From: Arion vulgaris
Taxonomy: Eukaryota > Mollusca > Gastropoda > Stylommatophora > Arionidae
DNA: 64,000 nucleotides
Reading direction: 5' to 3'
NCBI GenBank assembly: GCA_020796225.1
Contig: CM036758.1
Location: forward strand, 70,902,366-70,966,365
Below the pieces are notes generated by a model. The model was not told where the DNA came from and searched no databases. It saw only the letters and a program-made list of their open reading frames with translations. Numbering within the stretch: position 1 is the first letter of the stretch; every line of letters starts with the position of its first letter. A program made the translations under genes and the position numbers. Positions 1 through 9,448 of the stretch are shown piece after piece.

Positions 1-185
1 AGTTGTGTGGCAATGGTGAAACACATAAAAACTAACTACTGTAGTTTTACAAAATACAAAAACAATACACAGCAAAGTTTCGACCAAAGGGACTTTATCA
101 AGGAAAACGTACAAGAGAATTGAAGAAATTCACTTCTCACACAGCACACAACATGTAGAATCAAACAAGTTCATAAATGTCAGTG
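1..185 (+). repeat. Rep-9 copy (possible Penelope-like or LINE terminal repeat)
   Basis: This stretch matches 53569-53783, with partial antisense matches near 51.34-51.44 kb and 47.32-47.42 kb. Shared blocks include a 'gaaacacataaaa' block, 'ctgtagttttacaa', 'caatacacagca', 'tttcgaccaaa' and 'cacttctcacacagcacac'. It encodes no protein I can recognise. It begins at the window edge, so its 5' limit is unknown. The 53.6 kb copy has a TSD, which shows that the family moves. Confidence 0.6.
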
Positions 186-398
186 AACATCGACAACTCC
201 TTTTACGAAATACTTGAAGGGTGCAACTTGTCTCTAAAATGGTGTTGCTTGATCCAATCCGAAATGTTAGCAAACTTCAATATTCGTTTACTTTACTTCA
301 GATGCCATATTTATATTTCAACTCTGCAAACTCCATGACAATTGTATTAAATATAGTACATTATAACATAGAATGATTTTTAAATGTGCTGAAATTTT
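186..398. other. unannotated AT-rich spacer
   Basis: I see no gene, repeat boundary or strong ORF between the Rep-9 copy and the tRNA terminator. Confidence 0.5.
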
Positions 399-407
399 AA
401 AAAAAAA
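399..407 (-). terminator. RNA polymerase III terminator of tRNA-Arg
   Basis: A run of nine A on the plus strand reads as T9 on the minus strand, two bases after the tRNA 3' end. That is the expected Pol III stop signal. Confidence 0.85.
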
Positions 408-409
408 TT

Positions 410-482
410 CGAGCCTGCCAGGATTCGAACCTGGAATCTTCTGATCCGTAGTCAGACGCGTTATCCGTTGCGCCACAGGCCC
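410..482 (-). tRNA. tRNA-Arg (anticodon ACG)
   Basis: The minus strand folds into a full 73-nt cloverleaf with no intron. The acceptor stem is GGGCCTG/CAGGCTC with one G-T pair. The anticodon arm is TCTGA-CTACGGA-TCAGA, giving anticodon ACG, which is read as ICG after editing and decodes CGN arginine codons. The T arm is CCAGG-TTCGAAT-CCTGG and supplies the internal B box. The discriminator base is G, and CCA is not encoded, as usual in eukaryotes. The sequence is close to the animal tRNA-Arg(ACG) consensus and all stems are intact. A T9 terminator follows at once, so this looks like a functional gene and not a SINE head. Confidence 0.95.
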
Positions 483-675
483 TCGTTGTGAGGGTGGAAT
501 ATTAATTAATAATATATGTTACACTTGTTATAGTGCTCACAGATCCCATTTGGATTAATTATGAAAGATCTTTCGCATACAAATAAAATATGTTTTCAGA
601 ATAATTATTCAACAGACCAAACATGAACATAGTAACATAAATTTTAACCCAATTCCGAAATAAAGATGCTGGTTA

Positions 676-882
676 CCTTTATACTTCTTTTGACGTCACA
701 CTGCTACCGTGTTGTTGCTCAGTGTGAGTGTCGTGGTTTTCTGTTTTTGTCTTGCGCTGTTCTGGTGGCTTGGGTGATTGTTATCTTTGCTTTTTTTTTT
801 TTTACATAATTCTGCTATCCCCCCATATACCATCTAACCATCTTTTTCGTGGTCTTCCTCTCGTCTTCTTTCCTGCTGTTCT
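676..882 (-). mobile_element. LINE-Q (RTE-like) 3' fragment, part 1, interrupted by a younger LINE
   Basis: The DNA matches 36.00-36.20 kb, which is the minus-strand C-terminal end of an RTE-like LINE with a 'GRPRKR' motif. Read on minus it gives 'GKKTRGRPRKRWLDG'. The match stops at 882 and resumes at 3926, so it is one older element split by the LINE at 883-3925. A poly-T run lies at about 790-803. Confidence 0.75.
870..882. repeat. TSD, left copy, of the 883-3925 LINE
   Basis: The sequence ttcctgctgttct matches ttcctgatgttct at 3926-3938, with 12 of 13 bases equal. The undisturbed paralogue at 36.17 kb has this motif once, which confirms duplication on insertion. Confidence 0.8.
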
Positions 883-884
883 AG

Positions 885-1140
885 CACGATCAAAGGAGTG
901 GGGCAACGCTACCGAGAATAGACAGGGCATCGCTTTGAGTTCTGCTCTACTAAACTCTGACTTGACGATATTGAATGACGGCCGCCCAACTCGGTTAGCT
1001 TCTAGACCTGAGGACACTGATGGTGTCATTGATTTGGCACTGATCTCCACAACTGATGCTACTTTTGCTCGATGGAATGTTCTTGGGGCTCAAGATAGTG
1101 ATCATCTCCCTGCGTTGTTCTTCTTAATAAGGCCAATAAT
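885..1140 (+). pseudogene. LINE-N1 endonuclease C-terminus
   Basis: One frame reads through 'GVIDLALIST' and then 'GAQDSDHLP'. The S-D-H triplet is the conserved last motif of APE-type LINE endonucleases, where the histidine is catalytic. The N-terminal catalytic motifs are missing because of the 5' truncation. The frame is lost near 1140 and coding continues in another frame. Confidence 0.8.
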
Positions 1141-1650
1141 TTGCGACACAGAAGACCCAAATATGTCTTTCAGTACACGCCATGCCACTCTGATCACGAA
1201 AACCCATTACGTATACTGCGACAGACTGCCAGAAAGAAGACTGCTAGGACTCCTTTCCTGCAACCACCTTGGTGGAATGAAAATGTTGAAAAAGCATGGC
1301 TGGAAAAAGAGGCTGCTACAAAGTCATGGCGGAGAGCACGAAAGAAGCGACCTAGAAATATGTGTGATGTGGCTGAAAAGTCTGCTATTCGCCACAAAGC
1401 CACTGGGGATTTCAAAGTATTGGCTAGTGAGGCAAAGAGTGGGTTATGGGAGACTTTTATAACGCAAGTCTGTGGCGACAAGTCTCTATATCAATTCTGG
1501 CAGTTTCATCGCAAAATGAACAGGAGGAATACCAGCCAGTCTTTTCCTACTTTACGTGACTCGTCAGGATCCGTCTTGACAACAGATGCAGAAAAGGGGC
1601 AGGGGTTCCTTCATCGTTTCGTGGAACAGACAGAAAAAGGTGATAAACTG
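1141..1650 (+). pseudogene. LINE-N1 linker between endonuclease and RT
   Basis: The frame starting at 1141 carries 'KTARTPFLQPPWWNENVEKA', the WWN-type motif that follows the endonuclease in I/Jockey-group elements. A basic helical stretch follows ('KSWRRARKKRPRN'), then 'LYQFWQFHRKMNRR'. The same segment in another copy is recognisable on minus at 9610-9905. A frameshift near 1650 separates it from the RT. Confidence 0.75.
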
Positions 1651-2900
1651 ACCGCCATAATATCATAAGTGCTCTTCATGATATTACTAGCTCTGGAGAA
1701 CCTTACATTGACTTAATAACAAAGGAGGATGTTGTTAATGCACTCAAGGCAAGCCACAGCACCGCTCCAGGGCCTGATGGTGTCCAATATCAACACATCA
1801 AACAGCTGGACGAGACTGTTATTAATGCAGTTGTGATGGATTTTAACAAAAATGTACAGAATGCTGTGGTACCCGAGGATTGCCTTCATAGTTATTTACG
1901 ACCGCTCCACAAACATGGGAAGGATCCTAAACTGCTTAGCAGCTACCGCATACTCACCTTGCAAAATGTATATGTCAAATTACTAGAGAAGATAGTAGCC
2001 AGAAAGGTAATGTGACACTTTGGGTAGCTACCGGCCAATGAAAGGGACATGGAACAATGCTGGCACGTTTGCATATGATGTTTATGAAGGCTTCCAATCC
2101 AAGCAAGAGACTGTTGCTGTGGCCATCGACTTGGAGGATGCTTATAACAAGGTGAATTTTTCAATAATGGTGCGCTCTTTGATTAAATGTAAAGTTAATC
2201 CTTGGCTGGTAAACTGGATAGCTGCTTCTTTAATGGAGAGAACCGTTGCACTCCGTTTAGGAACATGGACATCGGATCCTGCACGTATATGCCCAGGATT
2301 ACCCCAGGGTTCTCCTCTATCACCCGTGTTGTTTAATATTTACACAGCAAATGTAGCTAAAATTCAGCCAACCGGATTGGGTCGGACATTGACATTTGCA
2401 GATGATATCTTAATATATAGGACTGGGTCAGATAGACGAGAGATGGTTGACGACATTCAGAAAACATTGCATACCATCTCGGGTTGGTGTAAGAGTCTCC
2501 TCTAAGGTCAATCCTGAAAAAGCGTGTATGTTGTGGTGCTCGTTGAATAATCACATCGTCAAGGCTGACCTACCCTGTGTAATCTTTGATGAACATACCA
2601 TCGAGCGCAGAGACAGGCTGCGCTATCTTGGAATAACCTTTGATCGTAGTCTATCTTTCAAACACCATATTGAACAGACGATACAACGGTGCAAGCGTGG
2701 TCTTACGGCTCTCAAAGTTATGGTGGCCCACACCTTGAGCAGAGACTACTTGCCATTTTGTTCGATCGACTGGTAATGTCAGTGGTAGATTACGGACTCG
2801 GAATTCTTACGATATCAAGATCACAATGTGAACGACTCGAACGGGTTCAGAATGAAGGTATGCGTATAGTTCTGGGCTGCACTAGAGATACCCCATTGTG
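1651..2900 (+). pseudogene. LINE-N1 reverse transcriptase, frameshifted
   Basis: RT blocks appear in order but in changing frames: 'STAPGPDGV' (about 1760), 'HKHGKDPKLLSSYR' (about 1905), 'VAIDLEDAYNKV' (about 2120), 'GLPQGSPLSPVLFNIY' (about 2295), and the catalytic box 'FADDILIY' (about 2397-2420). 'RLRYLGITFDRSLSF' follows (about 2620), then 'LERVQNEGMRIVLGCTR' (about 2840). The FADD aspartates and the first-block Asp are intact. Frame changes near 2015, 2500, 2770 and 2895 destroy the ORF. The block order and the downstream RNase H support an I/Nimb-like source. I did not build a phylogeny. Confidence 0.88.
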
Positions 2901-3904
2901 AAGATGAGATATATGCTTGGCCTTCTGTCACTACGCTCCCGTCATGCAATCGCCCAAACCAAGGCATATATGCGGGTTACTTCGGATAAGAGACATCCAC
3001 TTCACAAGAACACTAATGATGTTAAGGGCACGAGAATCAAGCTTGACATGTCGTGGATGGCCCAGGCTGAGAGAACAATTGGCCAGGTGACTACGGCTGC
3101 GACTCTACCAAAAGGGGAAGAATGGATCCCAACAGATGGTAGCATGATGAACTATCTCAACGTTATCATTACTCTTGGAAGAGAATGTAGAGATTGGGGC
3201 AACATGAAGGCTGATCTCGCAGTTAAGCAGCTGATAGAAGATAATGCAAGGGATGATGATGCTGTTGTATATACCGATGGGTCGGTTCAACGTGGTGAGA
3301 AATCCGGTTGGGGTTTCTTGGCTAATGCGCATGGTAGGGTTGTTGCAGAGCGATGTGGGGCATACAGGACAACTACTTCTAGTATGAGGATGGAGGTTGA
3401 GGCCGTTACTGCTGCCCTCCATTGGATTTCTGGGACTTCATTTACTGGGGCCGTTGTTGTATCTGACTCTCAGTCGATGCTTCACAAGATCCAGAAGGGC
3501 AGGTTTCGGTATGAGTGGATGTCGTCTATAGAAGTTTCTAACCTCCAGCGGCTTACGTGATATACTGTCCTGGGCATGCGGGTGTTTACGGTAATGAGAG
3601 AGCGGACAGGCTTGCATCAACAGCATCGATTGTTGGGGAGTTGAAGATGGATAAGGGGAATATTCTTCGGTCTCTTCGAGACTCTCTGTTGGATGAGGAC
3701 ACTAAAATCGATGTTGAATCGATCAAGCGATTTAAGCAGTTTGGAGTTACCCGTTGTTCAAGTCGAGCTGGATGCCTGAGAGGCAGAGTGAGAGGTGTGT
3801 TTAATCAGCGAGTCACAGGAACCATCAGTATGCATACTCTTCGATATCTGTTGGGGAGACTGAGCACCTATGGGTCTGCCCGGAGTGCAATGACGTCAGT
3901 TTAG
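2898..3904 (+). pseudogene. LINE-N1 RNase H and C-terminal tail
   Basis: The RNase H core shows 'VVYTDGSV' (first Asp), 'SSMRMEVEAV' (Glu), 'VVVSDSQSM' (second Asp) and, after a frame change at about 3557, 'CPGHAGVYGNERADRLAS' (His and last Asp). All four acidic positions are present. The C-terminal tail ends at a stop at 3902-3904 with 'YLLGRLSTYG'. Related tails are found antisense in the repeats near 12.76, 27.77, 30.17, 33.16 and 40.64 kb. The domain removes the RNA strand during reverse transcription in I-group elements. Confidence 0.88.
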
Positions 3905-3925
3905 TAACCAATAACCAATAACCAA

Positions 3926-4175
3926 TTCCTGATGTTCTGTTTTAGAAGACTGTATACAGTAGAGTTTGGTTGCGTTCTTATTAAATGGAAGAGCCATTTC
4001 ACTCTTTGTTTCTCAATGTAATTTAAGCAAGGTTCTGTGCCAACTTTTTTCTTGGTGACCCTGTCTTTTCTGGTGTTGCTTATAACTTTTCCCATTGTCC
4101 ATGTTTGGTTGTGGTAACACAAAGTTGGTGTGAAAATGCTTTTGATCGTCTGTTGCTTAGCTGTCAGTGAAATTA
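3926..4175 (-). mobile_element. LINE-Q (RTE-like) fragment, part 2
   Basis: Read on minus it gives 'KKVGTEPCLNYIEKQRVKWL' and a following 'RTQPNSTVYSLL', the C-terminal region typical of RTE-like LINEs. It is colinear with 36.18-36.46 kb and continues the fragment at 676-882. The right TSD copy is 3926-3938. Confidence 0.8.
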
Positions 4176-4216
4176 AATAGTATAGTTGTCACTGGCTGCC
4201 AGTGTCTTTATACAGT

Positions 4217-4409
4217 CAGGGCCGTGCGGTGCTACGATGCAAAGAGGCGACCGCATCAGGCGACACCTTGTGGGGGGCGGCAAAAGCGGAGAAATCGAAA
4301 TAAAATTTGAACCATTCAATAATTAAAATCTTTACGCAACTCTTCTCTAAAATGGTCTATGTTATTCCGATATTGATGTATATGATTTATAATTTATCGC
4401 ACGGCTCTG
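4217..4409. mobile_element. hAT-like MITE candidate
   Basis: The left end CAGGGCCGTGCG is matched in inverted orientation by CAGAGCCGTGCG at the right end, with 11 of 12 bases equal. CAGGG-type ends are usual for hAT elements. The 193-bp length fits a non-autonomous MITE. A clean 8-bp TSD is not visible, so the limits are uncertain. Confidence 0.45.
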
Positions 4410-4955
4410 CATACGCGCTTTTGGTACCCTTTGATTTCGGTTTGTGATGCAGTTGCATCGCTGGCGCTCCTTGCAGAAAGACTTGTGATCTGACAGTGCG
4501 AAGCAATTATTTTTGTTTGTAATTTCCAACGACCACTCCTAAAAGCTAAGGTGCGACAATTATCCCAAAAAGAGAATTGCACATGTTACATGTTAATAGT
4601 TCTGCTTTGAGCTTACAATTGTTGACAATATTTGATTGTAATGTTAGTTTGTCTCAAGAAGTGGCAAGTGGCTATTCCTGTGTTTAAATCAGAAAATCAG
4701 ATATATAATATATCTGTATTAGTATAACATTTTTCTATTTATACTAATACAGTGTTTTTGTTTAAAAAGTAGATCAAGTAAGAGAATTGTTGTATTTTTA
4801 CAGCAATTGTAATTACTGATTATCATTGAAAATGATTATGTTAGGACAATAGGGACTGGAATTACAAAACAACATTTGCATGGACTAGGTATATCTCAGG
4901 TGCACAACGTTAACTTGTGTGATAGATAGATTTATGTAGGTAATGTTGGGCTACT
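4410..4955. other. unannotated AT-rich DNA
   Basis: No domain, splice-site pattern or repeat that I recognise. Open frames are short. Confidence 0.4.
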
Positions 4956-5170
4956 TTTGCTAAGGCTGCATGAATCATATTTCCACATGAATGAGATTTA
5001 TGGGGAAATCTGGTACACCAGTCTGGGCGGTGATCGCGAGAGATAAATATATATAGTTGAGGATGGTCCCAAAAAGTACGGGGCGGTTTGATAACTGAAC
5101 AATTTGGTCGCACTGAAAAGAGCCGAAAAGGCGCCTGTTGATGGAGGCCAAAAAACAACAACAATGTCAG
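4956..5170 (+). mobile_element. LINE-P3: 3' terminal fragment
   Basis: The stretch with 'tttatggggaaatctggtac' and then 'gcggtgatcgcgagagata' matches the end of LINE-P2 (16.16-16.21 kb). In frame it gives 'FMGKSG' followed by 'AVIARDKY'. Only the last part of the element is present. Confidence 0.6.
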
Positions 5171-5306
5171 CAAGAATGGCGTTGAAAACGTCACTACCAG
5201 CAGATCTATAGCGACAACATCACATAAACTCGCTCAAGTATGACTCTAGCAGATGCCTGTGAGTCCCATTCTGAATCTCGTTTATCTTTTTCCCATACGT
5301 TCGATG

Positions 5307-5389
5307 AATTGTATATGTGCGCCCGTGGTGGGGTCAATAAAATTCATGAATTGTTTATGTGCGCCCGTGGTGGGGTCAATAAAATTCAT
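5307..5389. repeat. two-unit tandem repeat (about 42 bp)
   Basis: Two near-identical units contain 'gcccgtggtggggtcaataa' and differ by about one base, consistent with a recent duplication. In one frame they encode 'MCARGGVNKIHEL' twice, but there is no wider coding context. Confidence 0.85.
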
Positions 5390-5499
5390 GAATTGGTTAA
5401 CTTTCAGATGAATAAATCCAACTGTATTTCTTAATTCGTTGTACACACACCAAAGGTCGGATACAACAGTAGTACCAGGTCTAACGTGTGACGTAATAA

Positions 5500-5671
5500 T
5501 TGATCAACAAATAAACAGGGTACAGGTATTAAGAGCTACCGAAAAAACAAATAGACAAACACAGGACTCGAACCACTTACCCTAGTCCTTACGACACCAA
5601 TCGCCTAGCCTAGCAATACGAGCGTTTTTACGAACACAACCAATGAGCCATTCTAAAAAATGACTCACCGG
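5500..5671 (-). mobile_element. SINE-L copy 1 (antisense half of an inverted pair)
   Basis: The sense strand has a tRNA-like head with an A-box-like 'TAGGCGATTGG' and a B box 'GGTTCGAGTCC', then a short body ending near 'tttgttgatca'. It pairs with the sense copy at 5675-5818 to form a long inverted repeat. Confidence 0.7.
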
Positions 5672-5674
5672 GGA

Positions 5675-5818
5675 GTGTCGTAAGGACTAGGGTAAGTGGT
5701 TCGAGTCCCGTGTTTGTCTATTTGTTTTTCGGAAGCTCTTAATACCTGTACCCTGTTTATTTGTTGATCATATTCGTTACTTCCTCTGGGGTTCTTGACA
5801 AAAAACTCCATGTGCTCA
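5675..5818 (+). mobile_element. SINE-L copy 2 (sense, head-truncated)
   Basis: It starts at 'gtgtcgtaaggactaggg' inside the tRNA-like head and runs to 'ccatgtgctc'. It lacks the 5' part seen in the 6.0 kb copy. Positions 5675-5770 mirror 5501-5597 almost base for base. Confidence 0.7.
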
Positions 5819-6000
5819 TCTTATAATAAATTTGAAGCTACTTTGAATGATGTATGCATGTTTGTTATATGTGTATACATGTATGTATGTATGATATTGT
5901 CTCGTCTCAAATATATACAAGCACAATAAGCTTATAGCATGTGTTTGTGCAGACATTGTTGGAACGAACCCTACCTGATTGTTCTGTGTCTAGTTAAATA

Positions 6001-6254
6001 ACGAGCGTTTGAGAAAGACACTCCTCCGTGAGTCATTTTTTTTAGAATGGCTTATTGGTTGTGTTCGTAAAAACGCTCGTATTGCTAGGCTAGGCGATTG
6101 GTGTCATAAGGACTAGGGTAAGTGGTTCAAGTCCCGTGTTTGTCTATTTGTTTTTTCGGAAGCTCTTAATACCTGTACCTTGTTTATTTGTTGATCATAT
6201 TCGTTACTTCCGTTGCTTCCTCTGGGGTTCTTGATAAAAACTACGTGTGCTCGA
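6001..6254 (+). mobile_element. SINE-L copy 3
   Basis: This is the most complete sense copy. It includes the 5' segment 'gtgagtcat' with a T run and 'gtgttcgtaaaaacgctcgt' ahead of the A and B boxes. The B box here is GGTTCAAGTCC. The body ends with 'ctctggggttcttga' as in copy 2. Confidence 0.7.
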
Positions 6255-7495
6255 CGTGATAATTGGTATAGTTCGTTCCAAAATTCGTGAACACACTAAA
6301 GTTTAATTTGAACGAAATGTACCGGACATAATAGTAATTTTTTTGCAGGCAATATTATATACATAACGACCTTACGAATTCATGTTTAACTAATTGGTAG
6401 ATAGCTTGGTTGATGCACAGCGCATTTTTTATTACATAATTTTGCATAAGCACGACAAAATGGTAAAAGTTTAGATTTCACAGTAGTACACAAAATGTCG
6501 GCGAATGTTTGCAAAGACGTATCTCTTTCAAATATTATAACAAGCAGTGTGATATAGTGAGCAAATGATATCTTCCACTTCTATAAATGAAAATAAATAG
6601 TGTATGCATACGCCAATGACAATCGTTCGGATACATTGTCAACTTATTAATTCTACGGGATTCCCGATTTTTACTGGTGCTGAATTGCATGTTTAGCACC
6701 AAAATGCGTAATTATTAGAATACTTGACTACCGTGCTGTTAAAGTTCTACATGTATACCAAATCAACATCGCTGTTATTTTACTAATAACAAATAAGTAA
6801 AATCTTATAGCACAAAAGAGTTGGATGGGCAAACAATACTTTAAGAAGGTCGCGATAGCAAAATGCAACAGCAAAATGTAAAAATCAATAATTTCTGTCA
6901 AGGGGATTATTTTATATCAGTCAGTAAAGATGTTCACGCATTTTGAGCAAACTATAGCAGCGTTGCACAACGTCTTACAGAATGCAATATGCCATGATTC
7001 TGGAAACAAAAAAAGACTACTCGTGCCATGTGCCAATGCTGACACTTCAAAGATATTCACGATTTATGTCTAATCAATTGATCGATTTTCCCCCATAAAC
7101 TCATAACTTCGTGCAAATAACTTCGAACAATTTTTTATCTACAAATTTACAACAGATTACTTTCACTGACTTAAAATGCCTCTGTGACAATGGAGGTGCA
7201 AGTGGTTAGAGAGGGGGTGACATAGTTAGCATCTCATAACTAGTCTCATGTTTTCATACTCAGTGACTTCATGAACATGATTCGTAAAGTCAAAACAGAA
7301 ATGGTGTGATGAAACTGGGTGGAGGTACTGGTACAGACATGGATCGGAGAAATCACCTTTATTTTCGTCATGGTCACGCAAGAGTCATGAACGATCTGAT
7401 AGATTGGTTGGCATGGGCTACGATATCAAAAAGAACTGCAGTGGACCGCCATTTCATTCTTAACACATTGAGTCTTTCCAAACTGAGGAGTTTCA
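6255..7495. other. unannotated AT-rich DNA
   Basis: I found no recognisable coding motif, tRNA-like box or repeat match here. The 70-codon frame near 7306 has no features of a real gene. Confidence 0.4.
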
Positions 7496-7499
7496 GGGT

Positions 7500-7692
7500 T
7501 GTGAATCCCAGTCACTAACCAGATTGAGAGGGATAGGTGTCTATATTGTACAGTTCGAAAGGAAAATTATATGCAAAACAATGGAGTAATCAACATCGAA
7601 CTGGCGTGTTGGGTCGCTGGACACTGCTGCATTTGTTGAGGAGGGGATCGATGCACCTATGGACGTGTCCGGGGTCCTATGATGATAGTCCT
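7500..7692 (+). mobile_element. LINE-N 3' end fragment
   Basis: This is the reverse complement of the repeats at 11.71-12.20 and 12.76-12.93 kb. In sense it gives a degraded tail around 'cacctatggacgtgtccggg', which corresponds to the 'STYG..RSAM' C-terminal tail of LINE-N1. No TSD was found. Confidence 0.5.
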
Positions 7693-7929
7693 CTGTGGTT
7701 GAGATAACTGATAATAAATTAAATACACAAAGCACATTTGAAAACGAAATATTTACTGTCATTTCGTAAGGTAGGGCGCGTTCTGGTTGTATAAAAAGTA
7801 CATGGGCGGCACACTAGCACGACTACACCGCTGTTTTCATGGTATAATTTCGAATGGCGGCGAAGACATATATTTGAAAAGCAACAATAGAATATCGCAA
7901 AACTATTACATACGAGAAGAGAACAAATA

Positions 7930-8205
7930 GATCTATCCAGACAGAACTAAAAAAAAACTGGCTAATGCTACAAATAAGAAAGAGAAAATTGAGGTATTTT
8001 GGACGTATAAAAAATACGAGGGCTGGAGAAGACCATCATGGAAGGAGGCATACCGGCAAAGAGAAGAAGAGGAAGACCACGGAGAAGATGGATTCAGGAT
8101 GTAACGGATGGTTTGAACATGATGACTGCAGAGGCGGAACATCTGGTCTACGAGAGAGAGAAATTTCGAAGGACTGTTGGGGTGGAAAAGTTTTGACCAG
8201 AACAA
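7930..8205 (+). mobile_element. LINE-R1: RTE-like C-terminal fragment
   Basis: The frame gives 'LQIRKRKLRYFGRIK', and across frameshifts a 'KRRRGRPRRRWIQDVTDG' type signature. Parallel copies lie at 23.25-23.53 and 46.48-46.77 kb. Each is independently frameshifted. Confidence 0.75.
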
Positions 8206-8455
8206 GCATGAAATGCGTGGCGTATCCTTTACATGACGTAGCCATCAAACACAGTAAGAGTCGTTGGTTTTCTAGGCACCACTTATACGTTCAGTAGTTT
8301 GCCATTGCTTTCTGAACGGTGAGGTCTATTTTTACCTTTTGTAAAAATCCCACGAAAACGAATTTGCTTCCAAACTTGCCCACCATGGGGTTTAAACAAG
8401 GTACGCTTGGGTTTGTGATCGAGCTCACAACCGCTTGAGCTACAGACGCTCACGA
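8206..8455 (-). mobile_element. SINE-K copy 1
   Basis: The minus strand starts with a tRNA-like head 'TAGCTCAAGCGG' (A-box-like). The B-box position reads TTGTTTAAACCCC and so is slightly decayed. The body includes 'gcaatggcaaactactgaac' and ends near 'gtaaaggatacgcca'. It matches 33.66-33.92 kb and the sense copy at 58.07-58.30 kb. Confidence 0.7.
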
Positions 8456-9448
8456 TGATTATATACGATAAAACATTTTCCGGCCAACACTTTATTCAAT
8501 AAGTGTGGTGTAGCTCGACAAGAACGCTATGCTGGCAAAGGAGAATTGTAAACCAACAAAGAGCCGGTGTCGTTAGTCGCCACACACTGATGGATATACT
8601 GAGGGAGAGATCGGAGCACTGATGGACTAATTTGTTCGACCTGCAGTGATGGTGATCCGACGACTAAACTAAACTAAACTTTATTCAATGACGCGAGATC
8701 TTTGCTGGCCAAGTTATTTTTTTAAAGATGTTTTTATTATCTCCAATCCACAAAGAGTGACCGTTTTGTCGTTTGTTATTCGCAAAACAGAAGCCACAAA
8801 ATAATTGATTTAAAAATGTAAGTTCTTTAATTTCTACTGGGCTTGTATATAAAATAATATTATTGTGAAATTATAATCTGTGTGTGAGGGTTAATACAAG
8901 TAGGTGATATGAAATGTGACTGCTGCAGTGTGTGGGATAGAGTGCCATTAGTTAAGTCATAAAACTCATTTGATGAAATTGAAGTTAAATAAATTCTTTA
9001 AGTTTGTTGTGGCGACGTGATCGCTTGGTGGTCAGGTGGAAAACTTTAAAAGTGTATTTTTCGATCTGGGGTGGATCTAAAACATTCTGGATAGCAAATA
9101 TTACAATGATTGTATATTAGGCGTAACTGTGGTTCATATAATCCAATATATATTTCGTTAATTTTAAGCAGCCCATATATTTGGCATTTGGATGATTTCG
9201 TGTCATGATCTGAGTACATGCAGCAGCAAGTTGACACAAGTGAACAAATCGAAACAACTTTGTTCCTAAATTATATATCAAATTATTAAACTCTCCATTA
9301 ATATTTGAATTCATCATCAAATGTAACATTTGTGTATGAATTTCGAAAGAGTTTTATTAGTACTTAAAATAATTCTCAGGTGATTAAAATACTGAGTGTT
9401 TATATATTGCTATTGTTAAATATTTTGTAATAACATTTTCTGTCTATC
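8456..9448. other. intergenic, mostly unannotated
   Basis: It holds a short (ACTAA)n-like run near 8665-8680 and a weak match to LINE-N 3' sequence near 8570-8650. A CpG-containing patch near 9010-9035 could be upstream sequence for the gene at 9449, but no clear promoter motif is present. Confidence 0.35.

Larger units (their letters stand above)
883..3925 (+). mobile_element. LINE-N1: 5'-truncated I/Nimb-like non-LTR retrotransposon
   Basis: This is about 3.04 kb of one non-LTR element. In order it holds the C-terminal end of an apurinic-type endonuclease, a linker, a reverse transcriptase and an RNase H. It ends in a 3' tail of three TAACCAA-type units (about 3904-3925). RNase H after RT, together with an APE-type endonuclease, is the layout of the I group, which includes Nimbus/BgI of snails. 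Full elements are usually 5-6 kb, so the ORF1 and most of the endonuclease are missing, as expected for 5' truncation in target-primed reverse transcription. The coding region has several frameshifts, so this copy is dead. It lies inside an RTE-like LINE with a 13-bp TSD. Confidence 0.9.

Noticed and set aside
728..1462. A 244-codon plus-strand frame starting at 728
   Set aside because: Its first 50 codons lie in antisense LINE-Q DNA. Only the part after 883 is LINE-N endonuclease. The frame is an accident of the junction and not one gene.
2357..2554. Minus frames overlapping the RT and RNase H region (for example 2357-2554, 3105-3422)
   Set aside because: They are shadows of the sense LINE coding sequence.
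5240..5434. ORF with repeated 'MCARGGVNKIHEL'
   Set aside because: The repetition comes from a DNA tandem duplication. There is no start context, splice pattern or similarity to support a protein.
5500..5818. DNA transposon with long terminal inverted repeats
   Set aside because: The arms carry tRNA-like boxes and a third dispersed copy exists at 6.0-6.25 kb, so an inverted pair of SINEs explains it better.
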